Shown here in pieces: positions 1-6,514 of a stretch of 64,000 bases of DNA. The notes under the pieces were generated by a model. It saw only the letters and a list, made by a program, of their open reading frames with translations. It was not told where the DNA came from and did no database searches. The position numbers and the translations under genes are program-made. This DNA comes from Flavobacteriaceae bacterium. GTDB lineage: Bacteria > Bacteroidota > Bacteroidia > Flavobacteriales > Weeksellaceae. The stretch spans positions 62,001 through 126,000 of the forward strand of contig JAAYKY010000001.1 of NCBI GenBank assembly GCA_012522185.1, written 5' to 3'. Within the stretch, counting starts at the first letter, position 1. Each line of letters opens with the position of its first letter.

Positions 1-2
1 AA

Positions 3-392
3 ATCGAATTGAAATACAATTATCCATTAATTCTCCTCGAAGGAAGCATCGTTGGTGTTTTGACTGGTTTGGTGGGAGCCGGTGGAGGTTTTCTGATCAT
101 TCCGGCTTTGGTGCTTTTGGCGCGCATGCCGATGAAACTTGCCGTAGGAACTTCTTTGTTTATCATCGCTGCCAAATCTTTATTGGGATTTATCGGTGAT
201 TTACAGGGAACTGAAACCATTGATTGGACTTTGCTTTCAGGCTTTACTGCCCTTTCGGTCATTGGAATTTTCTTTGGAATTTTTCTCTCGAAAAAAATTG
301 CCGGAACTAAATTAAAAACATTTTTTGGCTGGTTTGTACTGATTATGGGTGTCTATATTTTGGTGAAAGAATTGTTTTATAGAGCTGTGTAA
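3..392 (+). CDS. TauE/SafE-family sulfite/sulfur anion exporter, C-terminal part (cut by window edge)
   Basis: The reading frame is open to the left edge, so this is the C-terminal half (about 130 residues) of a TauE/SafE permease, a family usually near 250 residues. The visible part has four hydrophobic segments and the glycine-rich family motif GLVGAGGGFLIIPAL, followed by the conserved GTSLFIIAAKSLLGF stretch. TauE/SafE proteins are inner-membrane exporters of sulfite and other sulfur anions. The next genes handle persulfide sulfur, which supports export of the sulfite or thiosulfate they produce. The apparent TTG at position 9 is probably internal. Its stop codon lies inside an inverted repeat that seems to control the next gene. 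Confidence 0.85.
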   Translation: MELKYNYPLILLEGSIVGVLTGLVGAGGGFLIIPALVLLARMPMKLAVGTSLFIIAAKSLLGFIGDLQGTETIDWTLLSGFTALSVIGIFFGIFLSKKIAGTKLKTFFGWFVLIMGVYILVKELFYRAV

Positions 393-402
393 CCAAAGTT
401 AC
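389..402. promoter_or_regulatory. Inverted repeat operator GTAAC-N4-GTTAC upstream of the persulfide dioxygenase gene
   Basis: Arms GTAAC (389-393) and GTTAC (398-402) are perfect and separated by CAAA. The repeat overlaps the TauE stop codon. Its centre lies 29.5 bases before the -7 box TAAATTTG at 425, near -41 from the expected start site. The same repeat with the same offset precedes the DUF3365 gene at 3859. Arm spacing and position resemble a class II site of a Crp/Fnr-family activator; the identity of the protein is inferred. Confidence 0.65.
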
Positions 403-424
403 TGTGCAGGATGTTAGTCATTTA

Positions 425-432
425 TAAATTTG
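425..432 (+). promoter_or_regulatory. Promoter -7 box TAAATTTG for the persulfide dioxygenase operon
   Basis: Exact match to the Bacteroidota -7 consensus TAnnTTTG, 25 bases before the start codon. No -33 TTTG is present; that region is next to the inverted repeat at 389-402, as expected for an activator-dependent promoter. Confidence 0.6.
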
Positions 433-457
433 TAGTATAATTTTAAAACCGAATAAA

Positions 458-1876
458 ATGAAAATTGAACAAATTTATACGGGATGTTTAGCGCAAGGCG
501 CTTATTACATTGAGAGCAACGGCGAAGCAGCTGTTATCGACCCTTTGCGTGAGGTTCAACCTTATTTGGACAAAGCTGAAAATGACGGAGCCAAAATCAA
601 ATACGTATTGGAAACCCATTTCCACGCAGATTTTGTAAGCGGTCATTTGGATTTAGCGAAAAAATCGGGTGCAACCATTGTCTATGGGCCAACGGCTAAA
701 CCCGGATTTGAAGCTCATATTGCTGAAGACGGTGAAATCCTCGAATTGGGAAATCTGAAGATAAAAGTCATTCATACGCCCGGACATACGATGGAAAGTA
801 CTTGCTTCCTGGTTTCTGATAAAACTGGAAAAGAACTAGGACTTTTTACCGGTGATACTTTGTTCATTGGCGATGTAGGTCGTCCCGATTTGGCACAAAA
901 AGTTGTAGCTGAACTGACCCAGGAAAAACTTGCATCGCATTTGTATGATTCTTTGCACAATAAAATTATGCCTTTGTCGGATGATCTTATTGTTTATCCG
1001 GCTCACGGTGCAGGTTCGGCTTGTGGTAAGAATATGAGCAAAGAAACCACCGATACACTCGGAAATCAGAAAAAAACAAATTATGCACTTCAGTCGATGA
1101 GTCGTGAAGAATTCATCGAAAAAGTTTTGGATGGATTGATGCCGCCACCGGCTTATTTCCCTGAAAATGTGCTGATGAACATTCAAGGCTATGAAAGCAT
1201 CGACAATGTTCTGGAAAAAGGTTTGCAAGCTTTGTCTCCGGAAGAATTTGAAACGGCAGCAAATGAAACCGATGCCCTCGTGCTCGACACCCGTGATGCC
1301 CAAAGTTTTGCCAAAGGATTTATACCCAATAGCATTAACATTGGGATTGATGGTAGTTTCGCGCCTTGGGTGGGTGCAATGATCCCCGATATCAAACAAA
1401 AAATTTTGATTGTTGCTGACGAGGGAAGGGAAGAAGAAGTCGTGACACGATTGGCAAGAGTGGGATATGATTATGCCATCGGATTTCTGAAAGGCGGATT
1501 TGAGTCCTGGAAAAATTCAGGAAAAGAAGTGGATCGTATCGAGTCGATTTCGGTGGATGAATTTGCGAAGCGAATGGAAAACGATGCCGATTTAAAAGTG
1601 CTGGATGTACGCAAGAAAAGCGAGTATTTTTCTGAACATATCATTGGTTCTGAAAACACGCCTTTGGATTACATAAATGAGTATTTGGCTGAAATTCAAA
1701 AAGATGAAACCTATCACGTACATTGTGCCGGCGGTTATCGTTCGATGATTTTCATCTCCATTCTCAAAGCGCGCGGTTACGAAAATCTGATCGATGTTCA
1801 GGGTGGATTTACGGCTATCAAGGAGTCAGAGAAATTCAATATTAGTGATTATGTGTGCCCGACTACGATGTTGTAG
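458..1876 (+). CDS. CstB-like persulfide dioxygenase with two rhodanese domains
   Basis: A 472-residue fusion. Residues 1-245 are a metallo-beta-lactamase fold of the ETHE1 type with H54-x-H56-x-D58, HTPGHT, TGDTLFIGDVGRPD and YPAHG, the iron-site motifs of persulfide dioxygenases. Residues about 265-355 are a rhodanese fold lacking the catalytic cysteine, and residues about 370-465 a rhodanese with Cys423 in CAGGYRS. This three-part order matches CstB, which oxidises low-molecular-weight persulfides and yields thiosulfate. Neighbouring rhodanese, thioredoxins and TauE exporter agree with sulfide detoxification in the cytoplasm. It has its own promoter and operator; the family call is firm, the substrate inferred. 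Confidence 0.88.
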   Translation: MKIEQIYTGCLAQGAYYIESNGEAAVIDPLREVQPYLDKAENDGAKIKYVLETHFHADFVSGHLDLAKKSGATIVYGPTAKPGFEAHIAEDGEILELGNLKIKVIHTPGHTMESTCFLVSDKTGKELGLFTGDTLFIGDVGRPDLAQKVVAELTQEKLASHLYDSLHNKIMPLSDDLIVYPAHGAGSACGKNMSKETTDTLGNQKKTNYALQSMSREEFIEKVLDGLMPPPAYFPENVLMNIQGYESIDNVLEKGLQALSPEEFETAANETDALVLDTRDAQSFAKGFIPNSINIGIDGSFAPWVGAMIPDIKQKILIVADEGREEEVVTRLARVGYDYAIGFLKGGFESWKNSGKEVDRIESISVDEFAKRMENDADLKVLDVRKKSEYFSEHIIGSENTPLDYINEYLAEIQKDETYHVHCAGGYRSMIFISILKARGYENLIDVQGGFTAIKESEKFNISDYVCPTTML

Positions 1877-1895
1877 TTTCCATTTATTAATCTGA

Positions 1896-1921
1896 AAAGC
1901 CGGTGAAATTTTGCCGGCTTT
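1896..1921 (+). terminator. Hairpin between persulfide dioxygenase and rhodanese genes
   Basis: Stem AAAGCCGG (1896-1903) pairs with CCGGCTTT (1914-1921) around a 10-base loop. The T-tract is short, so it may be a partial terminator or a processing hairpin lowering expression of the downstream genes. Confidence 0.5.
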
Positions 1922-1938
1922 CATTAAACAAAACAAAA

Positions 1939-2268
1939 ATGCTATCAATATTTAAAAATTTATTCTCACCTTTTGCTGAAGCTTCGGAATTGAAACAAGC
2001 GATTAAAAATGAGGCCTATCTGGTGGATGTCCGTTCGAGTTATGAATTCTCACACGGAAGCCTGAGAGGTGCGGTGAACATTCCTTTACCTGAAATAAAA
2101 AATAAAATCAAAGAGCTGAAAGGAAAGAAAAATCTGGTGCTTTTCTGCCGAAGTGGAAACCGTAGTAATCAGGCGAAAATTTTATTGGAACAAAATGGAA
2201 TTCAAAATGTGTTCAATGGCGGTTCGCTGAGCAATGTGCAACGAATTTTAGATAAAATCAATGACTAA
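1939..2268 (+). CDS. Single-domain rhodanese (sulfurtransferase)
   Basis: A 109-residue rhodanese-like protein of the PspE/GlpE size class. The active-site loop is CRSGNRS with Cys70 as the sulfur acceptor, preceded by the LVDVRSSYEFSHGSLRGAVNIPL signature. It would carry sulfane sulfur from a persulfide to thiol acceptors such as the thioredoxins encoded downstream. The ATG at 1939 is chosen because an in-frame GTG at 1903 falls inside the preceding hairpin. It overlaps the methyltransferase gene by 8 bases, implying translational coupling. No signal peptide is evident, so it is likely cytoplasmic. Confidence 0.88.
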   Translation: MLSIFKNLFSPFAEASELKQAIKNEAYLVDVRSSYEFSHGSLRGAVNIPLPEIKNKIKELKGKKNLVLFCRSGNRSNQAKILLEQNGIQNVFNGGSLSNVQRILDKIND

Positions 2269-2878
2269 ATATTTTTGGGACGAGCGTTACAATCAGGAGG
2301 AATTCGTGTATGGAATTCAGCCCAATGAGTATTTGAAAGAAAAACTGAGCGGACAGAAAGCAGGAAAAATTTTGTTTGTAGCGGAGGGCGAAGGGCGAAA
2401 TGCAGTTTATGCCGCCAAACTTGGCTGGGAAGTTATTGCTTTTGATCAGAGTGAAATCGGGAAAAGAAAAGCGCTGCAATGGGCAGAGAAAAATGATGTT
2501 TCGATTGATTATCGGATTTCAGATGCCGAATTTTTTCCATTGGAAGAAACTTCTTTTGATGCGGTTGCTCTGATTTATTCGCATTTTCCAAATGAAAAAA
2601 GAAAAGATATTCACCAGAGAATTTCCAAAGCTTTAAAACCCGGTGGAATTTTGATTTTGGAAGGATTTAGCAAAGAACATAGCAGAAATCAAAAAGACAA
2701 TCCGACGGCCGGAGGCCCAAGAAATCCCGAAATGCTTTGGGATTTGGAAGAATTGAAATCCGATTTTGAGGGATTTGATTTTCTAGAAGCAAAAATTGAG
2801 AATGTTAATCTGAACGAAGGAAATTCGCACAAAGGAAAAGCTTCGGTTGTCCGAATTTTCGCAGTAAAATCAGATTGA
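2261..2878 (+). CDS. Class I SAM-dependent methyltransferase (TehB/TPMT-like)
   Basis: A 205-residue Rossmann-fold methyltransferase. Motif I is seen as ILFVAEGEGRNAVYAA (about residues 38-53), motif II ends in AFDQSE, and motif post-I/IV is SFDAVALIYSHFP. N-terminal FWDERYNQEEFVYGIQPNEYL is typical of small TehB-like or thiopurine-methyltransferase-like enzymes that methylate soft nucleophiles. Within a persulfide cassette, methylation of sulfide or a related thiol is a reasonable idea, but nothing in the sequence fixes the substrate. It overlaps the rhodanese gene. Confidence 0.8.
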   Translation: MTKYFWDERYNQEEFVYGIQPNEYLKEKLSGQKAGKILFVAEGEGRNAVYAAKLGWEVIAFDQSEIGKRKALQWAEKNDVSIDYRISDAEFFPLEETSFDAVALIYSHFPNEKRKDIHQRISKALKPGGILILEGFSKEHSRNQKDNPTAGGPRNPEMLWDLEELKSDFEGFDFLEAKIENVNLNEGNSHKGKASVVRIFAVKSD

Positions 2879-2932
2879 AAATCCGAAATTTAAGGTCTGC
2901 TTTTTGAACATTATAAAATTAAACAAACGAAT

Positions 2933-3145
2933 ATGAAATTATTTATTCAACATAAATTATTAATCGCCGGAATTTTATTGGGAGCGATTTCAGGGTTTTT
3001 GTATTGGAATTTTATTGGTTGTAATTCAGGGAGTTGTGCTATTACGTCCAATCCTTATAACAGCACGATTTACGGTTCGGTGATGGGCGGACTTGTTTTT
3101 TCGATGTTTAAAAAGGAGAAGGGAAATTCAACTTCCGAAAATTAA
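2933..3145 (+). CDS. Small two-helix membrane protein, DUF6132 family
   Basis: A 70-residue protein with two hydrophobic helices (about residues 8-27 and 44-60) around a short loop NFIGCNSGSCAITSNPYNS. The CNSGSC pair of cysteines, the ITSNPY motif and the YGSVMGGL second helix resemble the DUF6132 family of Bacteroidota, which has no assigned function. Lying between a rhodanese/methyltransferase pair and two thioredoxins, it may present a redox-active CxxxxC pair at the membrane surface; this is inference. The leader is A-rich and about 54 bases separate it from the methyltransferase. Confidence 0.7.
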   Translation: MKLFIQHKLLIAGILLGAISGFLYWNFIGCNSGSCAITSNPYNSTIYGSVMGGLVFSMFKKEKGNSTSEN

Positions 3146-3169
3146 TTTAATCTTTAAAATCAAATTCAA

Positions 3170-3463
3170 ATGAAATTTCAAGAAATTATAAATCAAGACA
3201 AACCGGTTTTGGTCGATTTTTTTGCTACTTGGTGCGGGCCTTGTAAAATGCAGGAACCCATTCTACAGGAATTAAAACAAAAGGTAGGCGAGGCAGCGGT
3301 CATTATCAAAATCGATGTGGACAAAAATCCGGCAGTTGCAGCGAGATATCAGGTTCAGAGTGTTCCTACTTTGATGATTTTTAAAAACGGTGAAACCCAA
3401 TGGCGTCAGTCAGGTGTTTTTCCGGCTGCTGAATTGGAAAAATTAATTAATACCCACAAATAG
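3170..3463 (+). CDS. Thioredoxin with WCGPC active site
   Basis: A 97-residue thioredoxin. Active site WCGPC has Cys22 and Cys25, and the cis-proline loop is seen in VQSVPTLMIF. It is a dithiol reductant in the cytoplasm. In this operon it could accept sulfane sulfur from rhodanese or reduce persulfides, in addition to general disulfide reduction. The next thioredoxin-like gene starts 7 bases after its stop, so the two are co-translated neighbours. Confidence 0.9.
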   Translation: MKFQEIINQDKPVLVDFFATWCGPCKMQEPILQELKQKVGEAAVIIKIDVDKNPAVAARYQVQSVPTLMIFKNGETQWRQSGVFPAAELEKLINTHK

Positions 3464-3470
3464 TTTTAAA

Positions 3471-3785
3471 ATGTGGAAAGAAATCAATGAAATCACTCAA
3501 AGTAAAACCCCGACTTTGATTGAGTTTTACACATCGAACTGTTCGCTTTGTACGATGCTGGGACGAATTTTGGAAGAAGTTCAGTCGGAATTGGGTGAAG
3601 AAATACAAGTGAAACGGATCAATATTGATGAGGAAAAAGTGACGACCATTCATTTTGACTCAACTTATCAGATTATGGGCGTGCCCACGATGATGCTTTT
3701 CAAAGAGGGAAAACTGCTCTGGCGACATTCCGGTGTCTTGTTTAAAGAGGATTTAGTAAAGGAAATAAATCCTTTTCTCTCGTAA
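3471..3785 (+). CDS. Thioredoxin-like protein with atypical CSLC active site
   Basis: A 104-residue thioredoxin-fold protein beginning MWKEINEITQSKTPTLIEF. The redox motif is C24-S-L-C27 instead of CGPC, and the cis-proline is kept in IMGVPTMMLF. Loss of Gly-Pro between the cysteines normally shifts redox potential toward a more oxidising or isomerase-like protein. It is paired 7 bases behind a canonical thioredoxin and ends in a strong terminator, so it is the last gene of the sulfur operon. A specific partner within the operon is likely but unproven. Confidence 0.85.
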   Translation: MWKEINEITQSKTPTLIEFYTSNCSLCTMLGRILEEVQSELGEEIQVKRINIDEEKVTTIHFDSTYQIMGVPTMMLFKEGKLLWRHSGVLFKEDLVKEINPFLS

Positions 3786-3808
3786 ATAATTGTTTTTTAT
3801 ATATTGAA

Positions 3809-3841
3809 AGGCAGGCTTTTGACTAGAAAGTCTGCTTTTTT
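3809..3841 (+). terminator. Rho-independent terminator of the sulfur operon
   Basis: Stem AGGCAGGCTTT (3809-3819) pairs with AAAGTCTGCTT (3827-3837), with two G-U pairs, followed by a T run. It separates the operon from the DUF3365 gene. Confidence 0.8.
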
Positions 3842-3858
3842 ATTGAATTTAAATGGAA

Positions 3859-3874
3859 TGTAACTTAGGTTACA
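3859..3874. promoter_or_regulatory. Inverted repeat operator TGTAAC-N4-GTTACA upstream of the DUF3365 gene
   Basis: Perfect six-base arms TGTAAC (3859-3864) and GTTACA (3869-3874) with spacer TTAG. Its centre is 29.5 bases before the candidate -7 box at 3896, exactly the geometry of the repeat at 389-402. This argues for one shared Crp/Fnr-type regulator. Confidence 0.7.
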
Positions 3875-3895
3875 ATCTGGACTCAACTTTTGAAA

Positions 3896-3903
3896 TAATT
3901 TTA
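3896..3903 (+). promoter_or_regulatory. Candidate -7 box TAATTTTA for the DUF3365 gene
   Basis: One mismatch to TAnnTTTG, 7 bases before the ATG. Transcription would start almost at the coding sequence. The weak match and absent -33 element fit activator dependence. Confidence 0.45.
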
Positions 3904-3909
3904 CTCATT

Positions 3910-4461
3910 ATGAAAAGATCTTGGATTTTTCTGGCTTTTTTGATTGTAATTTCCTGTTCCGAACCGGAAGAAACTCGGGAACTTGCTTCAGCAAAAGAAT
4001 TGGGCGAGTCAATTGCAGAAACTGCTCAGAGAATTTTAATGAAAAATGTCGCAGAATCAATGGCAAAAGGTGGAGCCGAATATGCCGTAGAATTTTGCAA
4101 TGAAAAAGCGATGGTTCTCACCGATTCTTTGTCCCAAAATTTTGAGGTGGAGATTTCCAGAATTTCGGATGGAAACCGAAATCCAAAGAACGCTTTGTCT
4201 GAAACGGAATTGGAATTATTCAAAGAGTTTTCAGAAAATAAATCAGTGATTGATACTTTGATTTCTACGGATGATCAATTGACTTATTACAAAAGAATTG
4301 AGCTGACTATGCCAACCTGCTTAAAATGCCACGGGAATCCCGAAACGGATATTTCGTCTAATACGCTGAAAATCATTCAGGAGAAATATCCTTATGACAA
4401 AGCAAAAGCTTATGCAATCGGAGATTTCCGTGGGTTATGGAAAATTTCGTTTTCTGATTAA
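3910..4461 (+). CDS. DUF3365-family c-type heme lipoprotein
   Basis: A 183-residue lipoprotein. Its signal peptide MKRSWIFLAFLIVIS ends at lipobox Cys16, so it should be anchored in the periplasmic-facing or outer-membrane leaflet. The C-terminal region contains CLKCH, a CxxCH heme c attachment motif, preceded by a DUF3365 (Tll0287-like) sensor domain with the pattern VEFCNEKA and ISRISDGNRNPKNAL. Such domains bind heme and are thought to sense redox state or small gases. The ATG at 3910 is preferred over 3853 because the operator and promoter lie between them. The shared operator links it to the persulfide operon. Confidence 0.82.
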   Translation: MKRSWIFLAFLIVISCSEPEETRELASAKELGESIAETAQRILMKNVAESMAKGGAEYAVEFCNEKAMVLTDSLSQNFEVEISRISDGNRNPKNALSETELELFKEFSENKSVIDTLISTDDQLTYYKRIELTMPTCLKCHGNPETDISSNTLKIIQEKYPYDKAKAYAIGDFRGLWKISFSD

Positions 4462-4506
4462 TTATGTGTGTTAGTTATTTATATGTCTTTCCTTTTTAGG
4501 AAGAAA

Positions 4507-4533
4507 AAATCCCGGTGAATTCCGGGATTTTTG
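4507..4533. terminator. Bidirectional terminator between convergent genes
   Basis: AAATCCCGG (4507-4515) pairs with CCGGGATTT (4522-4530); A-tract before and T-tract after let it serve both the DUF3365 gene and the opposing minus-strand operon. Confidence 0.8.
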
Positions 4534-4534
4534 T

Positions 4535-5101
4535 TTAGAAATATTTTCCTCTTTTACGCATATGCGGATTTTGCATGTTTTTTCCAACGTTTATGCGTTT
4601 CATTTGTTCCTGCATCATTTTGATTTGATCGGTAAACATACCCTGTGTGTCCAATTGTTTTGCTTCTTTAAGCAATATTTCGGCTTCTTGTTTTCTACCT
4701 TTTGCCATTACGGCACCGGCAAGACTCATTTTGGCCATTGCACGGTCATGTTTGAAGCTTAGTCCATATTCCAAAGCTTTTCGCATGTATTTTTCGGCAA
4801 GATTTACATTGCTTTGAGCTTCTGTAATTCCCATCATATAATTGTAGTACCCCATTTGTTTACGTACAAGTTGTGACTCGGGACGGGTGATTTTATTCAT
4901 CCATTTTTTGGCTCCTTCGATGTTTTGTTTGCGCATCTGCCAGAAGGCCAATAAGATATATTCATTTCGGAAAAATAAAAGAATCGGTATAATTGACAAG
5001 AAAATCAAAATGAATCCCCATCCGTATTCGCGGTCGGTAAACATATAGATACCTACTGCGATCATTAAAGCTGCTATGATTAATTTGATGAATTTGTTCA
5101 T
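4535..5101 (-). CDS. Membrane-anchored protein with TPR-like helical domain, function unknown
   Basis: A 188-residue protein. Two transmembrane helices (about residues 4-21 and 27-47) are followed by a soluble helical region. There the pattern NLAEKYMRKALEYG...AMAKMSLAGAVMAKGRKQEAEILLKEAKQLD resembles two to three tetratricopeptide repeats. Such proteins scaffold others at the inner membrane. It is last in a greA-HIT operon on the minus strand, starting 3 bases after the HIT stop. No enzymatic motif is seen and I do not recognise a named family. Confidence 0.7.
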   Translation of the reverse strand: MNKFIKLIIAALMIAVGIYMFTDREYGWGFILIFLSIIPILLFFRNEYILLAFWQMRKQNIEGAKKWMNKITRPESQLVRKQMGYYNYMMGITEAQSNVNLAEKYMRKALEYGLSFKHDRAMAKMSLAGAVMAKGRKQEAEILLKEAKQLDTQGMFTDQIKMMQEQMKRINVGKNMQNPHMRKRGKYF

Positions 5102-5104
5102 ATT

Positions 5105-5497
5105 TTATAAATAGGATTTAATTTTTTCTGCAATTTCGGTCATTTCTTCGTTGCTCAATTTCAATTTGGGTTGTGTGAAGTTGATGTCGTTCATGGTATT
5201 TAATGGAACCAAATGAACATGAACATGCGGAACTTCCAACCCGACTACCGCCATGCCTACTCGCAGGCAGGGAATGGCTTTCTCGATTGCGGGTGCAATT
5301 TTATAGGTGAACTCCATCAGTCCCAGATAGGTTTCTTTGTCCAAATCAAAGATTTTATCGACTTCTTTTTTTGGAATAACCAGAATATGGCCTTTCACCA
5401 ATGGGAATGCATCCAGAATTGCGATGTAGTTTTCATCTTCCGCAATTTTGAAAGATGGAATTTCATTTTGGATAATTTTTGTGAAAATACTGGCCAT
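5105..5497 (-). CDS. HIT-family nucleotide hydrolase/transferase
   Basis: A 130-residue histidine-triad protein with the catalytic HVHVHLVPL (HxHxHxx) motif near residues 101-109 and N-terminal IFTKIIQNEIPSFKIAEDE, typical of HinT-like phosphoramidases. It hydrolyses purine nucleoside phosphoramidates or similar adenylated compounds in the cytoplasm. It lies 3 bases downstream of greA and 3 bases upstream of the TPR-like membrane gene, so all three form one minus-strand operon, a neighbourhood often seen in flavobacteria. The physiological substrate is not evident. Confidence 0.92.
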   Translation of the reverse strand: MASIFTKIIQNEIPSFKIAEDENYIAILDAFPLVKGHILVIPKKEVDKIFDLDKETYLGLMEFTYKIAPAIEKAIPCLRVGMAVVGLEVPHVHVHLVPLNTMNDINFTQPKLKLSNEEMTEIAEKIKSYL

Positions 5498-5500
5498 GGT

Positions 5501-5980
5501 TTAATCTAATTTGATGTCCAAAACTTCAAACTGCATTTGTGTTCCGTTGGGAAGTGTAATATCGGCAATTTCTCCTACTTTTTTACCCAAAAGTCCTTTG
5601 GCGATGGGTGTGTTGACAGAAATTTTTGCTTTCGAAAGGTCAGCTTCGGTTTCGGGAACCAAGGTATAACTCATTTCCACTCCGTTGGCGATGTTTTTAA
5701 TTTTTACGGAAGAAAGAATGGAAACTTTGGAACTGTCCAATTGGGACGGGTCGATTACTCTTGCATTGGCTACCTGATCCTTTAGTTTAGAAATCCTCAT
5801 TTCCAAAAGTCCTTGTGCTTCTTTTGCTGCGTCGTATTCGGCATTTTCAGACAAATCGCCTTTGTCTCTGGCTTCTGCAATTTGCTGAGTGATTTTCGGT
5901 CTTTCAATCGATTCCAGTTGATCCAGTTCGGCACGCAATTTATCGAGCCCTTCTTTCGTTACATATTGTATATTTGCCAT
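5501..5980 (-). CDS. greA: Transcription elongation factor GreA
   Basis: A 159-residue GreA. The N-terminal coiled coil (about residues 1-75) contains the tip acidic residues in GDLSENAEYDAAKEAQ, which reach the RNA polymerase active site and stimulate cleavage of backtracked transcripts. The C-terminal FKBP-like domain has SVNTPIAKGLLGKKVGEIADI. It heads the greA-HIT-TPR operon. A TATCTTTG -7 box lies upstream, and a hairpin sits in the untranslated leader. Confidence 0.96.
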   Translation of the reverse strand: MANIQYVTKEGLDKLRAELDQLESIERPKITQQIAEARDKGDLSENAEYDAAKEAQGLLEMRISKLKDQVANARVIDPSQLDSSKVSILSSVKIKNIANGVEMSYTLVPETEADLSKAKISVNTPIAKGLLGKKVGEIADITLPNGTQMQFEVLDIKLD

Positions 5981-6006
5981 AATCTAATCAATTTATAAAA
6001 GAATAA

Positions 6007-6026
6007 TCCTACGGAATTCCGCAGGA
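6007..6026 (-). promoter_or_regulatory. Hairpin in the greA leader
   Basis: The sequence forms a near-perfect palindrome, CCTACGG / CCGCAGG around AATT, lying between the predicted greA start site (near 6032) and its ATG. On the minus strand it is followed by a T-rich stretch, so it could act as a leader attenuator. Confidence 0.4.
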
Positions 6027-6035
6027 CTATCAGGG

Positions 6036-6043
6036 CAAAGATA
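6036..6043 (-). promoter_or_regulatory. Promoter -7 box for greA
   Basis: Plus strand CAAAGATA reads TATCTTTG on the minus strand, an exact TAnnTTTG match, 56 bases before the greA start. Confidence 0.6.
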
Positions 6044-6067
6044 ATAAATTTATATGTAGTAGAAGTT

Positions 6068-6508
6068 ATGAATCAGAATAAATTAAGCAGGTTTGGGGGA
6101 TTGGTTTTGATGGTGTTTTCTGTGTTTTTTATATCCTGTGATACGGATGACGGACAGAAAAGTTGCAATATTGAATACCTGATTTCGGCATCTATCAATG
6201 TCAATTTGCCACTCTATAGTGAAGTCGAAACACGTGGTTGGACGTATGTGGACGGAGAAGGAACCGGCACTCGAGGATTGATTTTGGTGAAAACAAATAA
6301 TGGATACAAAGCCTATGATCGAAACGCTCCGCATATTTGCCCGACTTTAAATTCAACGATGGAAGTAGTCGATGATATTAAACTTTATTGTCCAGAGGAT
6401 GGTGCCGAGTGGATCCTTTTAACAGGTGAACCTATCCTCATTGCAGATCGTGCCCCAAGAGTTTATTCGGCAGTTCGAAACGGGGATATCATCAGTATTT
6501 TTAATTAA
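6068..6508 (+). CDS. Rieske-fold-like lipoprotein lacking cluster ligands
   Basis: A 146-residue lipoprotein with signal peptide and lipobox ending at FFISC. The body resembles small Rieske ferredoxins of flavobacteria (LILVKTNNGYKAYDR, then a ligand-loop region and IADRAPRVYSAVRNGDIISI). The first ligand loop reads NAPHICP where CPH is expected, and the second CPEDGAEW where CxxH is expected. One cysteine and one histidine are therefore missing and a [2Fe-2S] centre is unlikely. It may be a structural or repurposed member. It is followed 6 bases later by the YbaB gene and diverges from greA. Confidence 0.65.
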   Translation: MNQNKLSRFGGLVLMVFSVFFISCDTDDGQKSCNIEYLISASINVNLPLYSEVETRGWTYVDGEGTGTRGLILVKTNNGYKAYDRNAPHICPTLNSTMEVVDDIKLYCPEDGAEWILLTGEPILIADRAPRVYSAVRNGDIISIFN

Positions 6509-6514
6509 GAAATT

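Noticed and set aside
836-1399. A 187-codon open frame on the minus strand inside the persulfide dioxygenase gene
   Set aside because: It is antisense to a well-conserved gene whose domains fill the region; the peptide has no recognisable motif and no promoter box.
1903-1938. Upstream GTG for the single rhodanese
   Set aside because: It lies within a hairpin and adds residues not seen in the family.
3853-3909. Upstream ATG for the DUF3365 lipoprotein
   Set aside because: The extension would place the operator and promoter inside the gene and bury the signal peptide behind 19 residues.
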